Assembly: GCA_002426025.1 (NCBI GenBank)
Contig: DINP01000035.1
Span: 123,070 to 129,546 of the forward strand
Direction of reading: 5' to 3'
DNA from: Bacteroidales bacterium UBA5537
GTDB taxonomy: Bacteria > Bacteroidota > Bacteroidia > Bacteroidales > Lentimicrobiaceae
Length of the DNA: 6,477 nucleotides
Shown here: one piece after another, positions 1 through 6,376 of the stretch
Position numbering within the stretch: the first letter of the stretch is position 1
Layout: every line of letters begins with the position of its first letter
Made by a program: the position numbers and the translations under genes
The notes under the pieces: model-generated
Told to the model about the DNA's origin: nothing
What the model saw: only the letters and a program-made list of their open reading frames with translations
Database searches by the model: none

Positions 1-3000
1 TGGGAGTATATCAACGAATCGCGGGTATTGCCTGGTGGTAAACTTCAGGCTCCTGATTATGTATTGAAGCAGTACGAAAAATATATGAGTGAAGTATCTG
101 GCAGCAGGTCTGCTGGTGGCACATGGTATTCCTATGGGGCGAATAATTATCCAACAAATAATACCGGACAACCAACAGGTATGGGGAGAGTCAATTGCAT
201 AGCATTTGATCCAAACAATGCCAATGTAATCTATGTTGGCGCACCTTCTGGCGGGATTTGGAAAACAACCAATGCCAATGGGAATAGCACTTCCTGGACA
301 AATTTGAGTAGTAATTTGCCTAGTTTAGGGGTATCGGCAATAGTAGTACACCCAGCAAATTCAGATATTATCTATATCGGTACAGGTGACCGCGATGCTA
401 ACGACGCACCTGGCCTGGGTGTTTATAAATCAATGGATGGTGGTGTAACCTGGAATCCGATCAATAATAGTATGGGCAAAGTTACCGTCGGCTCCATGAT
501 CATGCATCCTTCAAACAGCAACATTATTTTGGCTGCAACCAGGGGCGGCATCTATAAAACGACTGATGGTGGTGTAACATGGGGATTAAAAGAGAGCGGG
601 AATTTTAAAGAGATTATGTTTAAACCCGGAGACCCGTCTGTGGTATATGCTGTATCAGCATCCTCAATTAGTGGTGCCAAATTTTACCGGTCAGGTAATA
701 ACGGCGATTCCTGGACAGAAATAACTGCAGGTATCCTTGACGGAGGAACTCCAGCAGCAGGGGCCCGCATGGTAATTGCCGTTGCACCTGCAAATCCTGC
801 TTTTGTTTACCTTTTGCAAATAAAAGAAAGTGATAGAACCTTCCGGGCTTTACTCAGATCAAATGATAGTGGTTTAAGTTTTACAACTCAATCTACTGGT
901 CCAAATATTTTAGGTTATAATTGTGATGGAACTGGCACTGCCAGTCAAGCAACTTACGACTTAATTATCACTGTTGATCCATTAAATGCAAATACGGTAT
1001 ATGTTGGAAGCTTAAATAATTGGAAGAGCACCGATGGCGGGGTTTCCTGGAGTATTGTGTCACATTGGGCCAGCACCTGCTCAGGATCAACTATGCCGGT
1101 TCATGCAGATCAGCATTGGTACGAATGGTCGCCATTTAGTGGCTACTTATATGCAGGAAATGATGGCGGGATATTATATTCACCTAATGGTGGAGCTTCC
1201 TGGACAGAAATTACCGGAAATCTGAAAATTAATCAGGTTTACAAACTTGGACAGGGGGCTGGTAATGTAAATCATCTAGTTTTTGGATTGCAGGACAATG
1301 GTTGTACTGCCACCACAAATGGTACTGATTTCTATACGGTAAGTGGAGGTGACGGCATGGAATGTGCCATTGATTATAATAATTCAAATTATTGTTATGA
1401 CACCTACCATAGCGGCCTCATGCGACGCTCCACAACCGGGCCTATAGGAAATTACTCATATATTGCTGGTGAAGGTTACAACGGAATTGATGAATCTGGT
1501 GGATGGGTTGCTCCCTATTTATTGCATAAAACCATTCCTTCGACCATGTTTGGCGGATATAAAAACGTGTGGCGATCTACAAATGTCAGAGCATCTAGTA
1601 ATTCTGCTATTGTGTGGGAAAAAATCAGCACAGGTGAAACGCTTAATTGTATAGATATTGACCAATCTGCTGCAGATTTAAATATTTTATATGCAGTTAG
1701 AAGTGGTTCTATTAAGAGAACAGACAATGCAAATGATGTTGCTGCAAATGTAACATGGACAAGCTGTAATTTGCCGAATGGGCTTACACCAACTGCTATT
1801 GAAACCCATCCTACTGATGCAAACATTGTTTACGTAACTGCTGGATATTACGTATTTAAATCTTCGGACAAAGGAATGAGCTGGACAGAAATAACCGGCA
1901 ATCTTCCTGCACTTTTTAACAATTGCCTCGTAATTGATAAAAATGCAAATGAAGGTTTATATGTTGGTAATCAAACAGGTGTTTGGTACAAGAATGCTAC
2001 TATGACCGATTGGATATTATTTAGCAATGGACTGGCATTGGTTGATGTCAGGGAATTGGAGATTTATTATGATGCTGTTACTCCTGCAAATAATCGCATA
2101 AAAGCCGCTACTTACGGAAGAGGAATCTGGGAAAGTGATCTGGCCGAAATTAATGTGATTAATCCTGCCAATTTTGTGTCAACAGCAATAAGTAACTCGC
2201 AAATTAATTTGTCATGGACAAAAAATGCAGCCAATGATGATGTTATTGTTGTTACATCCCCGTCAATAATATTTGGAAATCCAACTGATGGAAATTCTTA
2301 TTTCATCGGAAACACGCTTCCAAATGGTGGTGGAACGGTTATTTATACAGGAAATGCAGCTTCATTCAGTCACACATCACTCAATGCTGGTGAAACCTAC
2401 TATTACAAGATTTGGTCGGTAAATGGAAGCAGTCAATATTCTGCGGGCTCGCACTATATTTCAGAAACCACCGATTGCATTACTATTTCTACACTTCCTT
2501 ATACTGAGAGTTTTGAGAACCCTTCGTGCTGGAGGGCGAAAGACTACACAAGTGAAGGTAACTGGCAATTTGGAACTACTTCTAATGTAAATTACACTCC
2601 TGCTTTAACAGGAAGTTATGCCTATTTTAAAAGTGATTATGGGGTTGCACATACTTACAATGCTGACCTCATTTCACCACCTTTCGATCTTTCAGCCTAT
2701 CCAAATGTATTATTGCAGTATAAACATCTTTTTGATGCAAGCAGTTATTATCCCTCAACAGGAGCCGTTTATTATAGTATAGACAACGGAACAACCTGGG
2801 TGTCGCTGGCTTCTTATTCGAGCGACTCACCAAATCCCCAGGAAGTTTCGCTATCTGTAAATGCTGCAGCCGGACAGTCGCAGGTAAAATTCAAATGGAG
2901 CTATACCTGTTCCCCGACTGGAGCCTATTTGTGGGCGGTTGATGATATTCAGGTTTCAGACAATTCAAATTACTGGACAGGCACAGTTGATAGCGACTGG

Positions 3001-6000
3001 TTTAAAGCCGGAAACTGGGGTAAGGGAACGATACCCACATCTACTGATGCTGTGGTAATACCTTCAACAGCGCCAAATCAACCGCAAATAAATGCTGCCG
3101 GAGCTGTATGTAATAATCTTACAATTAATGCTGGAGCATCCTTAACAATGAATGCTTCAACGGCTTATACTCTCTCTGTTGCAGGAGACTGGACCAACAA
3201 TGGGACTTTTACAAGAGGTATTGGAACAGTTGATTTTAACGGAACCAACGACTTACAACTAATAAAAGGAAGTTCTACAACTGCTTTTAATATTTTAAAA
3301 GTGACCAAAGGTTCTCAGAATAGGATACTTGAGGCAACTTCCTTGATTTCTTTAAATGCAGCAACCAATCCTTTGGTACTAACTTCCGGAACTTTTAAGC
3401 TTTCAAGTGCTTCTACGATTGCGCCATTTACTTCTGACCCATCAATTGGCTCAAATTCAGGTTTGTGGAATAATGGTGGTACTGTAAATTCTGGGAACTT
3501 TAACATAACAATTAATGCAGGACTTTTGAGAGTTTCAGCAGGTACGATCAATATTGGAACTAATTCGAATAATTATTTGCTTTATTTGAATAATGGAAAA
3601 TTGACAATTGAAGGCGGAGCGATAAATATAGCGAGTAGAATAAAACCAAATAGTGGTACATCTACCGGTACATATTTGCAAACAGGAGGCATACTTACCT
3701 TAAATACTGTTGGCTCCACCAGTACAACTGATGCATTATTTCAAATGAATTCTGGTTGTACATTTACAATGAGCAGTGGAACTATTGTTATTCAGAAGGC
3801 ATCATCAAATACTACCGCTGATTATATAAATCTTGCTACTGCGAACAATATTACAGGTGGAACCCTCCAAATCGGTAACGCTTCAACCCCGGCAAGCCAA
3901 ACCATTCGTATCAACAGTACTGTTCCAATTTTTAATCTGGTTGTAAATGCAAGCAATTCACCTACAGCCCAATTGCTTACCAATAGTTTAACGGTTAAGA
4001 ATGATGTAACCATCGCAGGTGGAACGCTCAATGCCAATAACCTGAACCTGAATGTCGGGGGTAACTGGACAAACACTGGCACATTTACACCTGGAACAGG
4101 CACAGTTACTTTAAATGGAACACTAGCTCAGAGTATCGCCGGAAACAATTCAACTACATTCAAGGGTTTAACAATGAACAACAGTTCAGGAGTCACCTTA
4201 AGCGGAAGTGTAAATGCTTCAGTTGATGGTGTTCTGACGCTGACATCTGGCGTTATTTCCACTGGAGCGAACAAACTTATAATTACATCCAATGGCTCTG
4301 TATCGCGCACCTCAGGCCACGTTTTTGGTAACTTGCAGAAAAATATTAGAGCTGGCTCCTCAATTACAAGGACTTTCGAGTTAGGGGATGCATCATCAAC
4401 AAATTATACACCTGTAAGCCTAACTTTTGCATCAGTCACAACTTCGGGCGACCTTGTGGCAGCGACCACTTCAGGTGATCATCCCAATATTTCTGCGGCT
4501 ACCCTTAATGCCAATAAGAGTGTAAACCGATACTGGTCGCTGAGTAATAGTGGGACAGTCTTCACCACTTATGATGCCTTGTTTAATTTTCTTACCGGCG
4601 ATGTTGATGCCTCAGCCAGCACATCAAATTTGATTTGCGGAAAATATTCAGGCTCTACATGGACATATCCAGGTGTTGGAATAAAAACTGCCAACAGTAC
4701 TCAAATTACTAGTGAAACATCCTTCTCCGACTTTCAGTTGGCAGAATCTGGGCCAATCGCCAAGGTAAGCATCGTTGCCGGTGGCAACTGGAGCAATCCA
4801 GATACATGGAATCCTTCGGGGGTTCCCGTTGAAACGGATGATGTCAGTATTACTGCTACAGGTACCGTAATTGTTGATATTACAGATGCAGCTTGTAATA
4901 ATATAGCTATCCTGTCAGGTGCCAGCCTATTAATTAATCAGGGGAAAGCACTTAGCGTCAACGGCACCCTCACCAACAATGCCGGAACAAACGGTCTGGT
5001 AATAAAATCAGATGCAACCGGAACAGGCTCACTGATTCACTCCAACAGTGGTGTTTCAGCTACTGTAGAACGTTATATTGCCGCAGCCGACTGGATTACC
5101 TGGGACGATGGCTGGCATCTGCTTTCATCGCCAATAGCCAATCATACAATTGCCGGTTCATTTACGGTGGTGCCTGAAAATGAATATGATTTCTACGCAT
5201 GGAGCGAGCCGGATAATTTGTGGATTAACTTTAAAGAGACAGGAAGCCCCAACTTTGCAGACATCAACGGCTCAAATACTTTCAAGTCGGGAGCTGGCTA
5301 TCTTGTTGCCTACAAAGATGCCGATACCAAACTTTTCACCGGAAACCTTAACGTTTCAGATGTCAATCCAGGTACGCTAACACTATCCTCTGGTGTAAAT
5401 CAGGGATGGAATCTTTTGGGCAATCCTTTTGCATCTGCTCTCACCTGGTACACCGGATGGACGGTTAATAACATTGGCGGTGTAGCCAATATCTGGAATG
5501 AAGTTGGCAAGAGCTACACCCCACGAAGTGCCGGCGATCCTATACCACAGGCCAATGGCTTTATGGTTCAGGTATTGTCAGGAACAGGTTCTCTAACCAT
5601 TCCTGCCTCAGCACGCGTTCACAATGCACAGGGCTGGTATAAAAATATGAACTATCCGGTTGTGAGCCTCTTCGCGCACAATACCGACAATCCATCGTTC
5701 CAGGAAAGCCAGGTAAGGTTTAACCCTGAGGCGACCGAAGGTTTTGATAATGATTCGGATGGTAACTATTTGCCGGGATATGCTCCTCAGTTCTATTCAA
5801 CTTACAGCGGTCATAACCTGATGGTAAATAGTCTTCCGTATAACGATAACCTGATGATCCCGTTTGATTTTGTGAAAAATGAAGGCGACAATTTCAGGAT
5901 TGAAGCTGCTGTCTCAGGTGATTTATCTGCTGATATTTATCTGCTCGACAAACAAACCGGAACCGATCATAACCTTAGCCAGAATCCTGTTTATAGTTTT

Positions 6001-6306
6001 ATTGCCAACTCAAATGATAATCACGACAGATTTATGCTTCACTTTAAGACGGTTGGCATAAGCGAGCCGGCAAATTCCGATCAGATTGCGGTGGTGTATG
6101 TGAACGGAACAATAAATATCACCAACATGGGGCAAGGTAAGATAAAATCTGTGAGTGTTACTGATATGGCGGGTCATTCAATTTATAAAGGCAATCAGCA
6201 ATGGAGTAACACTGCTAAAATCAGCGTCTCGGCTTCGTTGGGTGTTTACCTGATTTTCGTTGAAACCGAAACCCAGTTCTTTGTTAAAAAACTTTTAATT
6301 TATTGA
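1..6306 (+). CDS. Giant multidomain T9SS-secreted exoprotein with Asp-box beta-propeller (5'-partial)
   Basis: The frame is open from base 1 (reads WEYINESRVL) to TGA at 6304-6306, giving 2101 visible residues. The true start and signal peptide lie upstream; the TTG at 28 is only an in-frame leucine codon. Domains in order, numbered from base 1: linker (1-60), BNR/Asp-box propeller (about 60-714), Fn3-like (722-825), MAM-like (826-987), Gly/Asn/Thr-rich repeats (about 990-1437), conserved beta domain (1439-1585), W/NW and WHLLSSP/GWNLLGNP modules (1588-1880), last beta domain (1881-2020) and a type A-like T9SS sorting domain (about 2030-2101) ending KKLLIY. By family knowledge this is a Sec-exported, T9SS-translocated surface or released protein of Bacteroidota. 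Its function is probably adhesion or glycan binding, but this is inference. Hydrolase activity is possible, since related propellers occur in GH74 and sialidase-like enzymes, but no catalytic residues can be assigned. The small downstream gene starts 4 bases after the stop. Confidence 0.93.
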   Translation, partial: WEYINESRVLPGGKLQAPDYVLKQYEKYMSEVSGSRSAGGTWYSYGANNYPTNNTGQPTGMGRVNCIAFDPNNANVIYVGAPSGGIWKTTNANGNSTSWTNLSSNLPSLGVSAIVVHPANSDIIYIGTGDRDANDAPGLGVYKSMDGGVTWNPINNSMGKVTVGSMIMHPSNSNIILAATRGGIYKTTDGGVTWGLKESGNFKEIMFKPGDPSVVYAVSASSISGAKFYRSGNNGDSWTEITAGILDGGTPAAGARMVIAVAPANPAFVYLLQIKESDRTFRALLRSNDSGLSFTTQSTGPNILGYNCDGTGTASQATYDLIITVDPLNANTVYVGSLNNWKSTDGGVSWSIVSHWASTCSGSTMPVHADQHWYEWSPFSGYLYAGNDGGILYSPNGGASWTEITGNLKINQVYKLGQGAGNVNHLVFGLQDNGCTATTNGTDFYTVSGGDGMECAIDYNNSNYCYDTYHSGLMRRSTTGPIGNYSYIAGEGYNGIDESGGWVAPYLLHKTIPSTMFGGYKNVWRSTNVRASSNSAIVWEKISTGETLNCIDIDQSAADLNILYAVRSGSIKRTDNANDVAANVTWTSCNLPNGLTPTAIETHPTDANIVYVTAGYYVFKSSDKGMSWTEITGNLPALFNNCLVIDKNANEGLYVGNQTGVWYKNATMTDWILFSNGLALVDVRELEIYYDAVTPANNRIKAATYGRGIWESDLAEINVINPANFVSTAISNSQINLSWTKNAANDDVIVVTSPSIIFGNPTDGNSYFIGNTLPNGGGTVIYTGNAASFSHTSLNAGETYYYKIWSVNGSSQYSAGSHYISETTDCITISTLPYTESFENPSCWRAKDYTSEGNWQFGTTSNVNYTPALTGSYAYFKSDYGVAHTYNADLISPPFDLSAYPNVLLQYKHLFDASSYYPSTGAVYYSIDNGTTWVSLASYSSDSPNPQEVSLSVNAAAGQSQVKFKWSYTCSPTGAYLWAVDDIQVSDNSNYWTGTVDSDWFKAGNWGKGTIPTSTDAVVIPSTAPNQPQINAAGAVCNNLTINAGASLTMNASTAYTLSVAGDWTNNGTFTRGIGTVDFNGTNDLQLIKGSSTTAFNILKVTKGSQNRILEATSLISLNAATNPLVLTSGTFKLSSASTIAPFTSDPSIGSNSGLWNNGGTVNSGNFNITINAGLLRVSAGTINIGTNSNNYLLYLNNGKLTIEGGAINIASRIKPNSGTSTGTYLQTGGILTLNTVGSTSTTDALFQMNSGCTFTMSSGTIVIQKASSNTTADYINLATANNITGGTLQIGNASTPASQTIRINSTVPIFNLVVNASNSPTAQLLTNSLTVKNDVTIAGGTLNANNLNLNVGGNWTNTGTFTPGTGTVTLNGTLAQSIAGNNSTTFKGLTMNNSSGVTLSGSVNASVDGVLTLTSGVISTGANKLIITSNGSVSRTSGHVFGNLQKNIRAGSSITRTFELGDASSTNYTPVSLTFASVTTSGDLVAATTSGDHPNISAATLNANKSVNRYWSLSNSGTVFTTYDALFNFLTGDVDASASTSNLICGKYSGSTWTYPGVGIKTANSTQITSETSFSDFQLAESGPIAKVSIVAGGNWSNPDTWNPSGVPVETDDVSITATGTVIVDITDAACNNIAILSGASLLINQGKALSVNGTLTNNAGTNGLVIKSDATGTGSLIHSNSGVSATVERYIAAADWITWDDGWHLLSSPIANHTIAGSFTVVPENEYDFYAWSEPDNLWINFKETGSPNFADINGSNTFKSGAGYLVAYKDADTKLFTGNLNVSDVNPGTLTLSSGVNQGWNLLGNPFASALTWYTGWTVNNIGGVANIWNEVGKSYTPRSAGDPIPQANGFMVQVLSGTGSLTIPASARVHNAQGWYKNMNYPVVSLFAHNTDNPSFQESQVRFNPEATEGFDNDSDGNYLPGYAPQFYSTYSGHNLMVNSLPYNDNLMIPFDFVKNEGDNFRIEAAVSGDLSADIYLLDKQTGTDHNLSQNPVYSFIANSNDNHDRFMLHFKTVGISEPANSDQIAVVYVNGTINITNMGQGKIKSVSVTDMAGHSIYKGNQQWSNTAKISVSASLGVYLIFVETETQFFVKKLLIY
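180..2142 (+). other. BNR/Asp-box (sortilin/VPS10- or GH74-like) beta-propeller region
   Basis: Roughly 13 blade-like units are visible. Most have a hP.N...hYhG strand (FDPNNANVIYVG at 205, HPANSDIIYIG at 349, DPLNANTVYVG at 976, HPTDANIVYV near 1807) followed by GhaKS and an Asp box, S/T-x-D/N-x-G-x-x-W/F. The centre holds family-typical motifs: HADQHW (1102-1119), GNDGG (1156-1170), GLQDNG (1285-1302) and GGDGM (1345-1359). The region closes with ATYGRGIWESDL (about 2107-2142). The unit count would fit two seven-bladed propellers in tandem, as in GH74 enzymes, or one large sortilin-like propeller; sequence alone does not decide. It contains 9 or 10 of the 16 visible cysteines of the protein. 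Confidence 0.85.
430..1884 (+). repeat. Seven Asp-box motifs in the propeller
   Basis: Asp boxes are read directly at 430-453 (SMDGGVTW), 559-582 (TTDGGVTW), 691-714 (SGNNGDSW), 859-882 (SNDSGLSF), 1027-1050 (STDGGVSW), 1180-1203 (SPNGGASW) and 1861-1884 (SSDKGMSW). A degenerate one lies at about 268-297. Three of them run on into nearly the same strand, SWTEIT (709, 1198, 1879), with close DNA identity. Asp boxes form a structural beta-hairpin and are not in themselves catalytic. Confidence 0.88.
2164..2475 (+). other. Fibronectin type III-like domain
   Basis: The segment starts PANFVSTAISNSQINLSW, with the usual strand-B pattern (S.sqInLsWt), and ends with a YYYKIWSVNG strand matching the Fn3 Y.y.v.a.n motif. 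It directly follows the propeller's closing strand. Fn3-like modules act as spacers or binding domains in secreted Bacteroidota proteins. The loop in the middle (IIFGNPTDGNSY) is longer than in a standard Fn3. Confidence 0.65.
2476..2961 (+). other. MAM-like / jelly-roll domain with an extra Asp box
   Basis: The domain opens with a cysteine and LPYTESFE, then CW, a GSYAYF strand, LISPPFDLS, a YYSIDNGTTW hairpin at 2773-2799, and closes with WAVDDIQVSD. This order matches the MAM-like (concanavalin-type jelly-roll) modules common in T9SS cargo. SIDNGTTW (2776-2799) is a perfect Asp box lying outside the propeller. Likely role is adhesion or glycan binding; the ligand is unknown. Confidence 0.7.
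2968..4310 (+). repeat. Gly/Asn/Thr/Ser-rich degenerate repeat region, probable beta-solenoid
   Basis: It begins with a W/NW module (NYWTG, DWFKAGNWG, then IP and TDAVVIP, 2968-3063) followed by short alternating strands such as NNLTINAGASLTM. Two copies of one longer unit stand out: GDWTNNGTFT at 3184-3213 and GNWTNTGTFT at 4060-4089. Each continues into GTV...NGT, and 17 of 25 residues match over 3172-3246 and 4048-4122. The composition and periodic strands suggest a right-handed beta-helix or similar stalk, but the fold is inferred. Confidence 0.7.
4315..4755 (+). other. Conserved beta domain of Bacteroidota exoproteins
   Basis: The segment runs GHVFGNLQKNI, FELGD, NYTPVSLTF and NRYWSLSNSG (about 4525-4554), then FSDFQLAESG near the end. 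I recognise this order (G.l.K.i / F.lGd....YtPv.l.f / n.yW.l) from other large T9SS cargo proteins, where it follows repeat regions. No function is known to me. Confidence 0.5.
4762..5640 (+). other. Second W/NW module plus WHLLSSP/GWNLLGNP module
   Basis: A second W/NW unit (GGNWSNPDTWNPSGVP, about 4780-4827) resembles the one at 2968 and again leads into a CNN-I-GASL strand (4894-4932). Next come VERYI (5065-5079), DGWHLLSSPI (5107-5136), GWNLLGNPF (5404-5430) and ANGFMVQV (5551-5574). This order is typical of the domain just before the C-terminal sorting region in Bacteroidota secreted proteins. Function is unknown, probably structural. Confidence 0.6.
6088..6303 (+). other. Type IX secretion C-terminal sorting domain (type A-like)
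   Basis: The last 72 residues show the expected strands: AVVYVNGTINI, VSVTDMAGHSIYKG, KISVSASLGVYLIFVET and FFVKKLLIY, ending right at the stop. This matches the usual pattern of h.h.D..G..hy, a GvYh.hv strand and a terminal KKhhI. In the family this domain sends the protein through the T9SS and is normally removed, with the cargo then attached to A-LPS or released. The D..G position is kept; the common R is replaced by H. Confidence 0.88.
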
Positions 6307-6310
6307 TCTT

Positions 6311-6376
6311 ATGAAAAGGTATATAAAGATTTCACTGGCCATAAGTGCTTTACTGATTTCAATACAATTATACTCC
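6311..6376 (+). other. Sec signal peptide of the small protein
   Basis: Residues 1-22: a basic start (KR..K), a hydrophobic core (ISLAISALLISI), then QLYS with predicted cleavage before QG. Glutamine just after the cut is common in Bacteroidota. No lipobox cysteine is present, so it is not a lipoprotein. Confidence 0.8.

Noticed and set aside
28..30. TTG as start codon of the large gene
   Set aside because: The frame is open to base 1 with family-like sequence (WEYINESR) and there is no signal peptide after the TTG, although the C-terminal T9SS domain requires one. The real start is upstream.
1034..1654. Short + strand frames at 1034-1225 and 1463-1654
   Set aside because: Out-of-frame readings inside the propeller coding sequence with no domain or start signal.
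1515..1826. 103-residue open frame on the - strand
   Set aside because: It is a shadow of the propeller coding sequence, with no recognisable domain and no start context; the + frame here has clear blade motifs.
180..2142. Assignment as a GH74 xyloglucanase or a sialidase
   Set aside because: Asp boxes and a possible two-propeller design are shared, but the catalytic Asp pair of GH74 and the Arg triad and FRIP motif of sialidases cannot be identified, so no enzyme name is given.
3315..4310. Three - strand open frames (3315-3551, 3822-4103, 4128-4310) opposite the repeat region
   Set aside because: They mirror the repetitive Thr/Asn/Gly codons of the + strand gene. Their Val/Pro/Leu-rich translations match no family I know.
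2968..4310. Possible CRISPR or DNA-level tandem repeat array
   Set aside because: The repeats are protein-level, degenerate and irregularly spaced in an unbroken reading frame, without constant repeats and spacers.
5150..6061. Short + strand frames at 5150-5380 and 5879-6061
   Set aside because: Out-of-frame readings within the C-terminal modules, whose main frame is well supported.
6275..6310. Bacteroidota-type promoter (TTTG ... TAnnTTTG) in front of the small gene
   Set aside because: A TTTG is present near 6279 but no TAnnTTTG follows at the right distance, and the gap between the genes is only 4 bases, so read-through transcription is more likely.
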